The notes: generated by a model from the sequence alone, not told the origin. A stretch of DNA of 5,468 nucleotides from Candidatus Woesearchaeota archaeon CG07_land_8_20_14_0_80_44_23 (GCA_002779235.1 PEXD01000073.1:1-5468), one strand, 5' to 3'; shown: positions 1-4,698, counted from the stretch's first letter. Made by a program: numbers and translations.

Positions 1-20
1 ATACTCTTTTCAGAGGCTAT

Positions 21-584
21 ATGAAAAACAACAATCTTGAGGAAATATTGAATAGGAAAGACATTCCTGCTGATACAAAAGCAGCCATACAGTCAAAATT
101 CCAGCAATTAGAATTTCTTGCTTTGCACGACTCAATGACAGGGCTCTACAACAGAAATTATTATGACAATGAGATAACAAAACTTGAAAAGGACAGAGCA
201 GAATATCCTGTAACTGCGATAATTCTGGATATAGACAACCTGAAGCAAATAAATGACAAATATGAGCATGGCGCAGGAGACCTTGTGATAAAAAATGTTG
301 GAGAAGCCATAAAACATAATTTCAGGGAGACAGACCTCGTTGCCAGAATAGGCGGAGACGAATTCGCAGTGGTTCTCCCTAAAGTTGAGAAGTATGATGC
401 TGTTGAAAACAAGATAAAAAAGATTGAACAAGAGATAACAAAATATGAGATAAATACTAATCTAAAATTAAGCATTTCTGTTGGAACAGCAACAGGTTCT
501 AACAAGCAGATTACTAATGTTATAAAACAGGCTGACAGCCGAATGTACGAAAACAAAAGAGCGCATAAACAAGCCAATCCTTAA
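21..584 (+). CDS. Stand-alone GGDEF-domain protein, probable diguanylate cyclase
   Basis: Predicted to condense two GTP molecules into cyclic di-GMP in the cytoplasm. The 187-residue protein has a short helical N-terminal leader (about residues 1-35) and then one GGDEF domain to about residue 180. Visible landmarks are HDSMTGLYNR (36-45), metal-binding D70 in DID, N78 and D87 (the guanine-contacting positions in PleD-type cyclases), the GGDEF signature itself at 111-115, and R102-x-x-D105 five residues before it, which matches the allosteric inhibitory site. All key positions are therefore present, so activity is plausible. There is no membrane segment, receiver or PAS domain, so the input signal is unknown; GGDEF domains usually work as dimers and the N-terminal helix could serve that. 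ATG at 21 is preceded by AGAGG at 12-16, a weak Shine-Dalgarno with a 4-nt gap. No EAL or PilZ partner is in the window. The gene looks more AT-rich than ygiQ downstream. Family assignment is firm; enzymatic activity is inferred. Confidence 0.93.
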   Translation: MKNNNLEEILNRKDIPADTKAAIQSKFQQLEFLALHDSMTGLYNRNYYDNEITKLEKDRAEYPVTAIILDIDNLKQINDKYEHGAGDLVIKNVGEAIKHNFRETDLVARIGGDEFAVVLPKVEKYDAVENKIKKIEQEITKYEINTNLKLSISVGTATGSNKQITNVIKQADSRMYENKRAHKQANP

Positions 585-618
585 TCAGCATTACCTTTCA
601 ACAGGCAAAGTGATTTGA

Positions 619-726
619 ATGAAAAGTTTGCGGAATAGAATCGGGGAAATTGGGATTGTGATACTTGTGGAAGCAGGAATAATTGCAGGCGGCTTATTAG
701 TGACAAGGATATATCAACATACTTAA
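619..726 (+). pseudogene. N-terminal signal-anchor fragment of a frameshifted small membrane protein
   Basis: ATG at 619 opens a 35-codon frame ending at TAA 724-726. It has a good archaeal Shine-Dalgarno (GTGAT, 610-614) with a 4-nt gap. The peptide starts with basic residues (MKSLRNR) followed by a hydrophobic glycine-rich stretch at about residues 10-29 (for example GIIAGGLLVT), so it looks like a signal anchor or uncleaved signal peptide; a Glu in the middle of the segment is slightly odd. The next open frame, ending at 1051, lies one frame over (+1) and can be read upstream of its GTG codon back to about 704, overlapping this piece. A +1 shift near 703-712 would give one anchored protein of about 143 residues. 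I infer that the two pieces are one gene broken by an extra base, either genuine decay or an assembly/sequencing error. Reading this as an independent 35-aa peptide is less likely. Confidence 0.55.
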
Positions 727-760
727 CAACAAAACGATAAACACGCCTGCCTACAGTCTG

Positions 761-1051
761 GTGTCTTATGCAACCGGCTTGTCAGGGCATGTGGAGTATG
801 TGAAGTTTTCTGAAGGCTCCCAGGAAGTCAAGGAATACCCGAGCCTGGGGCACGGCATGATAGGCTCAAAGCTTTATGAAGATTTCAATGGAGATGGCCT
901 GGTTGACAGAATAAGGGAAAACGGAGCTGCGTGGAAAGAATATCGCATCACCAGACTATTGGTAAGAAACTATGACTACAATGAAAATAGTGAAATATTT
1001 GATAAGGCAGACAAGGAATTGCAAGAGCTGATGCAAAAATATTCCAAATAA
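761..1051 (+). CDS. Hypothetical small protein with an EF-hand-like DxNxDGxxD loop (likely C-terminal part of a frameshifted gene)
   Basis: The longest start is GTG at 761, giving 96 residues, but no Shine-Dalgarno or promoter is positioned for it. The frame stays open upstream to about 704, so this GTG is probably an internal Val codon and the true start is ATG 619 in another frame. The peptide contains DFNGDGLVD (residues 41-49), which fits the calcium-binding DxNxDGxxD loop of dockerin/EF-hand-like and FG-GAP-like proteins, and ends in a charged helix (about residues 79-96). Combined with the hydrophobic N-terminal piece at 619-726, the expected product is an extracytoplasmic domain tethered to the membrane. 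I do not recognise a named family and assign no function. A T-rich stretch follows the stop, then the separate tRNA promoter. The existence of the coding frame is well supported by its conserved-looking motif; the start is not. Confidence 0.6.
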   Translation: MSYATGLSGHVEYVKFSEGSQEVKEYPSLGHGMIGSKLYEDFNGDGLVDRIRENGAAWKEYRITRLLVRNYDYNENSEIFDKADKELQELMQKYSK

Positions 1052-1054
1052 AAC

Positions 1055-1060
1055 TTTTTT
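1055..1060 (+). terminator. Oligo-T stretch after the 761-1051 frame
   Basis: Six consecutive T residues just after the stop codon, within a longer AT-rich run and without a preceding GC hairpin. This matches the oligo-T type of archaeal intrinsic termination and would separate the upstream gene from the tRNA promoter at 1081-1094. Confidence 0.4.
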
Positions 1061-1080
1061 AATTATTTCTGAATTCTAAA

Positions 1081-1094
1081 GAAAAGTTTATAAT
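1081..1094 (+). promoter_or_regulatory. BRE/TATA promoter of tRNA-Arg
   Basis: Purine-rich GAAAAG (1081-1086, BRE-like) directly precedes TTTATAAT (1087-1094). The TATA centre lies about 28 bp before the first base of the mature tRNA at 1119, the normal archaeal TATA-to-start distance. Transcription is thus expected to begin within a few bases of the mature 5' end. Confidence 0.75.
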
Positions 1095-1118
1095 GGGGTG
1101 CACTTAACAACAAGGGAA

Positions 1119-1227
1119 GGGCCAGTAGCATAACCTGGACAGTGCATCCGGCTTCGGACAAGCTTTTACTTTTTAGCAAAAACTTGAAAGATACCGGAGT
1201 ATCGGGGTTCAAATCCTCGCTGGCTCG
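1119..1227 (+). tRNA. tRNA-Arg (anticodon TCG) with a 35-nt intron
   Basis: The exons fold into a full cloverleaf. Acceptor stem GGGCCAG (1119-1125) pairs with CTGGCTC (1220-1226, one G-T wobble) and the discriminator is G1227. D stem GCAT/GTGC (1128-1131/1142-1145) encloses a loop with GG at 1137-1138 followed by A1139. Anticodon stem TCCGG (1147-1151) pairs with CCGGA (1194-1198), and the spliced loop CTTCGGA places TCG at 1154-1156. T stem CGGGG/CCTCG (1203-1207/1215-1219) encloses TTCAAAT. C35, A20 and a purine discriminator are arginine identity elements, supporting tRNA-Arg reading CGA (and probably CGG). No CCA is encoded, so CCA must be added after transcription. The gene lies between a hypothetical protein and a convergent GNAT gene and has its own promoter and oligo-T terminator. 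Confidence 0.95.
1158..1192 (+). other. tRNA intron at canonical position 37/38 with BHB splice motif
   Basis: The cloverleaf closes only if 1158-1192 is removed. The junctions fit an archaeal bulge-helix-bulge. The 5' bulge is GG/A (1156-1158) cut after 1157; the 3' bulge is AT/A (1191-1193) cut after 1192. The intervening helix is CTTC (1152-1155) against AAAG (1187-1190), with one A-C mismatch. Beyond the 5' bulge, CAAG pairs with CTTG, then after one mismatch TTTT pairs with AAAA, forming an intron hairpin. It would be removed by the tRNA splicing endonuclease (EndA) and joined by RtcB ligase. Confidence 0.9.
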
Positions 1228-1236
1228 CTCAAATCC

Positions 1237-1241
1237 TTTTT
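1237..1241 (+). terminator. Oligo-T stretch after tRNA-Arg
   Basis: Five T residues ten bases downstream of the discriminator base, in the 30-bp gap before the convergent GNAT gene. This is consistent with an archaeal oligo-T terminator for the tRNA transcript. Confidence 0.45.
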
Positions 1242-1257
1242 AATCACATACCTGCAC

Positions 1258-1716
1258 TTATTCCCTTAATATTTTCTCCATACCATACCTTCTTGCTGTG
1301 TCAGACCTTTTACTGCATATCGCATAGCCGAGCCGCTTGTAGAATTCTATTGCACCTGTGTTATCTGCAAGCACATTCAGAGTTATCTTCTTTACCCCCT
1401 GAATTTTCATGCACGCCTGCTCAAAGTCAGAATATATTATCGCCCCGATGTGCCTGTCCCTGTAGTCCGGGTCGACCATGAACCTGTGCAGTGCGATAGA
1501 ATCCTCTCTCAGCGAGGCGATCAGGAATCCCACTGGTTTCTCTCCTATCGAGGCATATCTGCTTAGTTCCCATTTCATCGGCACGTCCATCATAAAATTA
1601 TCAGGCAGCCATGTTTCAGAATAGTCCCTTTCTATGTTCACTATAGCATCCAGATTCTCAGACATGAATTGCTTTGAAAGTACATAAACCTTTACAGCAT
1701 CTTCAATTTTGTCCAT
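1258..1716 (-). CDS. GNAT-family N-acetyltransferase
   Basis: Acetyl-CoA-dependent acyltransferase of the GNAT fold; the substrate cannot be read from sequence. From the chosen start it has 152 residues, normal for a single GNAT domain. Motif A covers ALHRFMVDPDYRDRHIGA (about 75-92). The acetyl-CoA pyrophosphate loop, usually R/Q-x-x-G-x-G/A, appears as R86-D-R-H89-I-G91, so the first Gly is His. Motif B is NTGAIEFYKRLGY (119-131), with the typical Asn and the Tyr that often acts as general acid. I prefer ATG at 1714-1716 because GGTGG sits 4 nt upstream and the fold begins right after it. The frame extends to ATG 1731 (157 aa) and to GTG 1785 (175 aa, immediately after an in-frame stop), but the extra residues add no recognisable domain. 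It diverges from ygiQ and its stop is 30 bp from the tRNA. RimI-like protein acetylation is possible but unsupported. Confidence 0.88.
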   Translation of the reverse strand: MDKIEDAVKVYVLSKQFMSENLDAIVNIERDYSETWLPDNFMMDVPMKWELSRYASIGEKPVGFLIASLREDSIALHRFMVDPDYRDRHIGAIIYSDFEQACMKIQGVKKITLNVLADNTGAIEFYKRLGYAICSKRSDTARRYGMEKILRE

Positions 1717-1857
1717 TTTTCCACCCAGCATATTCCTCTGCTCTCCTGTAAACCTCTGAGAGGTAATTGTTACGAGAGTTATCACTTACCATTTTACATT
1801 AAATTGACTGCCAAAAGCAAAGATGCCAGCCCCCGATAAATTTATTAAGAGAACTTA

Positions 1858-1865
1858 TTTATAAT
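1858..1865 (+). promoter_or_regulatory. Candidate distal TATA box upstream of ygiQ
   Basis: TTTATAAT here is identical to the TATA octamer of the tRNA-Arg gene and lies in an AT-rich run (1837-1865). A start would be expected near 1885-1890, about 100 bases before the radical SAM gene. It would give either a leader-bearing second transcript for that gene or a short non-coding transcript. The rest of the 1717-1991 gap holds no convincing gene on either strand. Confidence 0.35.
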
Positions 1866-1961
1866 CCTTTTGGTGAGTGACACTATTTTATTGTAACAAC
1901 ATAATGACGAATAGGATGCTTTCTTTCCAGCTTTTTCTTCTTATGCCTCAAAAGAAAACCT

Positions 1962-1970
1962 TTTATTATA
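1962..1970 (+). promoter_or_regulatory. Proximal TATA box of the ygiQ-like gene
   Basis: TTTATTATA is centred about 26 bp before the ATG at 1992 and is preceded by the purine-rich AAAGAAAACC. No Shine-Dalgarno lies before the ATG. The spacing predicts transcription starting at or within a few bases of the start codon, so the mRNA is probably leaderless. Confidence 0.65.
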
Positions 1971-1991
1971 AGCGAATAAACTTTAAGTAAA

Positions 1992-3569
1992 ATGATTTCA
2001 AAATCAAAAGCAGACTCCCAATTTGACATAATCCTGATTACCGGTGAGGCCTATGACGACCATCCCCTCTCGCCCGCTGGAATAATTGCAAGAGTGCTTG
2101 ACGCAAGGGGGTATTCTGTCGGGATAATTGAGAAGCCGGAGAAAAAAGAGGACTTCACACATCTGGGAAGCCCGAAATTGTTTTTTGCAGTTACCTCGGG
2201 CTCAATTGACTCAATGCTCAACAATTATACGCCTCTCAAAAAGAGAAGGGCTGAGGATGTCCACAGCAAAACCTCTCTCATGCCAGACAGGGCAGTCATT
2301 GTTTACTGCAACAGAATACGGGAATATTTCAGGGGCGCAAAGATTGTGATTGGCGGGATTGAGGCATCGCTGAGAAGATTCGCCCACTATGACTACTGGG
2401 ACAATAAAGTTAGGAGAAGCATCCTGCTTGACTCAAGGGCAGACATACTTGTGTATGGAAACGGGGAAAAGCAGATAATTGAGATTGCAGAGAGGATTAA
2501 GCGAGGAGCAGCCCTTAAGGGAATCCTGGGAACATGCATACTCTCAAAGGAAATTCCTCCCGGCTTTATTGAGCTCCCAACCTTCACGGAAGCACTTGAT
2601 TCAAAGGAGAAATTCTGCGAGATGCAGGTGAAATTCTCAAACTACAGAAACCTCTGCCAGAAATACGAAAACAGCCATGTGCTCCAGTACAAATTTCCGG
2701 AATACACCACCGAGGATTTGGACTGGATTTATTCCCTTCCATACTCAAGAAAGCTTTCTCCGAATTCACTCCTGAACCTCGCCCAGTTCTCTGTTGTAAC
2801 CCATCGCGGCTGCATAGGGAACTGCAATTTCTGCTCAATCGCGCTTCACCAGGGGACAAAAATAATCTCAAGAAGCGAGGAAAGCATACTTTCTGAGATA
2901 AAGAGGATAACCAAGCACCCTGACTTTAAGGGCTACATTGACGACCTGGGAGGGCCATCTGCAAACATGTATGGATTGGACTTTGAAAGCAAAAGCGGAG
3001 ATTCTTCCTCGGACAGGATTGAATCCAGCCATAAGAGGATAATCAGACTCTTGAGAAAGGCAAGGCAGATTCCGGGAGTGAAGAAGATTTTCGTAAGGAG
3101 CGGGATAAGGTATGACCTTGCGATAAGAAGCAGGGACTACATTAAGGAAATTTCAGAGCACCACATCTCAGGCTCGCTGAAAATTGCGCCTGAGCACTTC
3201 TCTGAAAAAGTCCTGAAGCTCATGAACAAGAATGTTCTGGGATTCTCTGAATTCTATGAATACTTCAACTCTCTCAACAGGGGGAAAGGGCAGTCCCTGA
3301 GATATTATCTGATGATAGGGCATCCCGGAGAAGATGAAGCAACAATGAAAGAATTGGTTTCAAATGCAAAAAAGCTGAAAAACATAGAGCAGTTCCAGCT
3401 CTTCACCCCAACTCCAATGAGCGTCTCAACCTGCATGTACTGGACAGGGCTTGACCCCTACACAAAAAAGCCGGTTCATGTTGTAAGGGATTATGCGACA
3501 AAAAAGAGGTTCAAGAGAATGATGCTTGAGTGCGTTTCATCTTCTGAAAGAAAGAGGCATAAAGAATAA
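1992..3569 (+). CDS. ygiQ: YgiQ-family (UPF0313) radical SAM protein, short form
   Basis: A radical S-adenosylmethionine enzyme of unestablished reaction. Of its 525 residues, about 10-240 match the YgiQ N-terminal domain (LITGEAYDDHPLSPAGIIAR at 15-34, IVIGGIEASLRRFAHYDYW at 118-136). The radical SAM core starts at about 265, with the 4Fe-4S cluster cysteines C274-x3-C278-x2-C281 in HRGCIGNCNFCS. Further family hallmarks are DDLGGPSANMYG (317-328), SGIRYDL (370-376), KIAPEH (397-402), IGHPGEDE and the FTPTPMSVSTCMYWTG segment near the end. Compared with bacterial YgiQ it is short. It stops soon after DPYTKKPV, so the C-terminal DUF3362 extension is mostly absent, and the segment after ANMYG (329-349) has no cysteines where bacterial proteins carry a Cys-rich stretch. 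ATG 1992 is supported by the TATA box 26 bp upstream. The gene is monocistronic and converges on the ferritin-like gene with a 17-bp gap. Family call is firm; function is not known. Confidence 0.95.
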   Translation: MISKSKADSQFDIILITGEAYDDHPLSPAGIIARVLDARGYSVGIIEKPEKKEDFTHLGSPKLFFAVTSGSIDSMLNNYTPLKKRRAEDVHSKTSLMPDRAVIVYCNRIREYFRGAKIVIGGIEASLRRFAHYDYWDNKVRRSILLDSRADILVYGNGEKQIIEIAERIKRGAALKGILGTCILSKEIPPGFIELPTFTEALDSKEKFCEMQVKFSNYRNLCQKYENSHVLQYKFPEYTTEDLDWIYSLPYSRKLSPNSLLNLAQFSVVTHRGCIGNCNFCSIALHQGTKIISRSEESILSEIKRITKHPDFKGYIDDLGGPSANMYGLDFESKSGDSSSDRIESSHKRIIRLLRKARQIPGVKKIFVRSGIRYDLAIRSRDYIKEISEHHISGSLKIAPEHFSEKVLKLMNKNVLGFSEFYEYFNSLNRGKGQSLRYYLMIGHPGEDEATMKELVSNAKKLKNIEQFQLFTPTPMSVSTCMYWTGLDPYTKKPVHVVRDYATKKRFKRMMLECVSSSERKRHKE

Positions 3570-3586
3570 TCAATCAAGAGCATAAC

Positions 3587-4099
3587 TTAGTCAAAGCTCC
3601 AGCCCTCCCTTTCAAGATAGTAATCCTCAGGGCTCCTGAGGAAATTCAGGCTTTCCAGCAGCAGCTTCCTGTGGGTGTCCTCCTCTTTCATCAGGAACAG
3701 CAGGAAATCCCTGACATTCCCGCCTTTTGCTTTGTTATACATTGATTTATACTGGCTGTAGCTCTTCTCCTCCATCTTTACCGCGAACTCGTAGGGATTG
3801 AACTTGCTTGATTCAGACGCCTTCTTTTGCCTCCTGAACTGCTCTTCATTCATCTGGAAGAAAAGGAATCCTGACTTCGGGTTCCTCTCGCGAATCTTTC
3901 TCTCGATTTCCACTGACTGCTTGCCCTTGATGAACTCCTTTATCTTCTCTATATGCGCCTTCTCCTCGCCTGCGAGATGCTGGAATGTCTTTATGGTGAA
4001 GTCGTCCTTCGCCTCTTTTGCAACTTTAGTGTAGAATTCCTCGCCGGCTATCTCGTTTGCAAGCGCGGCTTTGAGCGGCTTGATAATGTCTTTTTCCAT
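3587..4099 (-). CDS. Ferritin-like di-iron protein (erythrin/rubrerythrin-type, no rubredoxin domain)
   Basis: Cytoplasmic four-helix-bundle protein of the rubrerythrin superfamily, probably handling iron, peroxide or oxygen stress. The 170 residues show the expected four ligand helices. Helix 1 has E16 with Y23 seven residues on (NEIAGEEFY); helix 2 has E46-x-x-H49 in LAGEEKAH; helix 3 has E110 with Y117 (MEEKSYSQY); helix 4 has E140-x-x-H143 in KEEDTH. This set of carboxylate and His ligands is complete for a di-iron site. A charged linker (about 55-100) separates the two helix pairs. There are no CxxC pairs, so the C-terminal rubredoxin domain of classical rubrerythrin is missing and electrons must come from another donor, or it acts as a simple ferritin-like oxidase. 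ATG 4099 is supported by a TATA box centred about 27 bp upstream and there is no Shine-Dalgarno, suggesting a leaderless mRNA. The C-terminal tail EREGWSFD is not typical of a named subfamily. Confidence 0.9.
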   Translation of the reverse strand: MEKDIIKPLKAALANEIAGEEFYTKVAKEAKDDFTIKTFQHLAGEEKAHIEKIKEFIKGKQSVEIERKIRERNPKSGFLFFQMNEEQFRRQKKASESSKFNPYEFAVKMEEKSYSQYKSMYNKAKGGNVRDFLLFLMKEEDTHRKLLLESLNFLRSPEDYYLEREGWSFD

Positions 4100-4122
4100 A
4101 GAGATGGCTTTGCCTGCCGGAT

Positions 4123-4130
4123 TTATATAA
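4123..4130 (-). promoter_or_regulatory. TATA box of the ferritin-like gene
   Basis: TTATATAA, in the 52-bp gap after the upstream hypothetical gene, is centred about 27 bp before the ATG at 4099. The geometry predicts a leaderless transcript and makes this gene independent of the gene ending at 4152. Confidence 0.7.
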
Positions 4131-4151
4131 TTTTGGAAAGAAGAATCAGAA

Positions 4152-4457
4152 TTATCCGAGCGCGTGGTATTTGATGTAAAACTTCTTTTCAGATATGGCG
4201 TCCTTTAAATTTTTCTCTCTGGGCTCCTGCGCCAAAAAGCCAACCATGTAAAGAAGCTCTTCGCTGGAATGCCTTTCCGGCATCCCTATTTTTTGCAGGT
4301 AGTTGGCAATCTCCCGCTCTTTTTCTACAGTCCGGCTTGCAGGGTCCAGAAGGTCCACAAGGCGCCTGTCATCCCCATTGCTTGCCCGGGCCATTTTAGC
4401 GACGTCCCCCTTTCTCGACAGCAAATACCCTTCGTCGGAGTTGTGCTTAATATGCAA
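4152..4457 (-). CDS. Hypothetical protein, ~101 aa, unrecognised
   Basis: I do not recognise this protein. From TTG 4457 it has 101 residues, is charged and soluble, with no membrane segment, signal peptide or cysteine pair. The middle (RRLVDLLDPASRTVEKEREI, residues 31-50) and later parts look helical, and it ends in FYIKYHALG. Its composition is clearly richer in G and C than the flanking intergenic DNA, which supports real coding. The start is uncertain. TTG 4457 lies almost exactly 27 bp from the centre of a TATA box (4480-4487), which fits a leaderless mRNA, but leaderless TTG starts are unusual. The first ATG, at 4394, would give 80 residues with a GGGGG stretch 11 nt or more upstream as a poor Shine-Dalgarno. 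The gene lies 52 bp upstream of the ferritin-like gene in the same direction, but the latter has its own promoter, so a functional link is not implied. Confidence 0.6.
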   Translation of the reverse strand: MHIKHNSDEGYLLSRKGDVAKMARASNGDDRRLVDLLDPASRTVEKEREIANYLQKIGMPERHSSEELLYMVGFLAQEPREKNLKDAISEKKFYIKYHALG

Positions 4458-4479
4458 TTGTCAATAAAAGGTATACTGA

Positions 4480-4487
4480 TATATAAA
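4480..4487 (-). promoter_or_regulatory. TATA box of the 4152-4457 hypothetical gene
   Basis: On the minus strand this reads TTTATATA, centred about 26 bp before TTG 4457. The GTATAC arm (4465-4477) lies between the box and the predicted start, a position where a bound repressor would block transcription. Confidence 0.55.
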
Positions 4488-4506
4488 TGTTTCTTTTTAG
4501 TATATT

Positions 4507-4530
4507 GCATTTTTGCCTGCCCTAAAATGC
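4507..4530. other. Small intergenic hairpin
   Basis: GCATTTT (4507-4513) and AAAATGC (4524-4530) pair perfectly over 7 bp around a 10-nt loop. It is not followed by a T-run on a strand that would make it an obvious terminator. It may be a structured element of the segment bounded by the inverted repeat, or chance. Confidence 0.25.
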
Positions 4531-4690
4531 TGAAAAATAGAACACAGATTTAACTAATTAGAATCCGCTTACCCTGTTTGCGTGCTTTAGCTAATTTCTA
4601 TAATTTTTGTCTTTCTCACGGTACGCTGGCTTGTTTCAATCAGAATTGTTTGCTTGTTTGTATTCTAGTATACCTTTTAAGATACTCAGA

Positions 4691-4698
4691 TATATAAA
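4691..4698 (-). promoter_or_regulatory. Second minus-strand TATA-like element, within a near-copy of the first
   Basis: TATATAAA (TTTATATA on the minus strand) sits inside 4682-4705, which matches 4473-4494 at all but one aligned position apart from a 2-nt gap. If active on the minus strand, its start would fall near 4667, at the inner edge of the right inverted-repeat arm. It would then transcribe the intergenic region toward the hypothetical gene. Confidence 0.35.

Larger units (their letters stand above)
4465..4679. repeat. 13-bp perfect inverted repeat bounding a 189-bp AT-rich segment (MITE-like or operator pair)
   Basis: The left arm TAAAAGGTATACT (4465-4477) is the exact reverse complement of the right arm AGTATACCTTTTA (4667-4679). 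Each arm contains the palindrome GTATAC. Reading inward, similarity continues imperfectly for about ten more bases (GATATATAAAT against GAATACAAAC with one gap). The outermost dinucleotide on both sides is TA, which could be a TA target duplication of a Tc1/mariner-like non-autonomous element. There is no transposase frame inside. The intergenic stretch 4458-4724 holds no convincing gene: only these arms, two TATA-like elements and a small hairpin. An alternative is that the arms are operators for two promoters. Confidence 0.45.

Noticed and set aside
585..760. C/D box guide RNA suggested by TGAATGA near 617
   Set aside because: It is not a proper C box (RTGATGA), no paired D box was found at suitable spacing, and the region is better explained by a Shine-Dalgarno and start codon.
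1152..1156. Reading the anticodon as TTC (tRNA-Glu)
   Set aside because: The 5-bp stem TCCGG/CCGGA fixes a 7-nt loop CTTCGGA, which centres TCG; C35 and A20 also fit arginine.
1904..1990. 28-codon ATG frame ending just before the ygiQ start
   Set aside because: Low-complexity Phe/Leu/Lys-rich peptide with no Shine-Dalgarno; it overlaps the proximal TATA box of ygiQ, so it is better explained as promoter DNA.
2584..2871. 95-codon minus-strand open frame inside ygiQ
   Set aside because: Antisense shadow of a strongly conserved radical SAM coding region; its peptide resembles no protein family.
4269..4553. Plus-strand open frame of 94 codons opposite the hypothetical gene
   Set aside because: Antisense to the 4152-4457 frame, without a promoter or Shine-Dalgarno; it runs into the inverted-repeat segment.
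4547..4565. Imperfect palindrome around CTAATTAG in the intergenic region
   Set aside because: Short, AT-rich and imperfect; expected by chance in such composition.
4633..4641. Minus-strand GATTGAAAC, resembling the 3' end of many CRISPR repeats
   Set aside because: It occurs once, with no second copy at repeat-spacer distance and no cas gene nearby.
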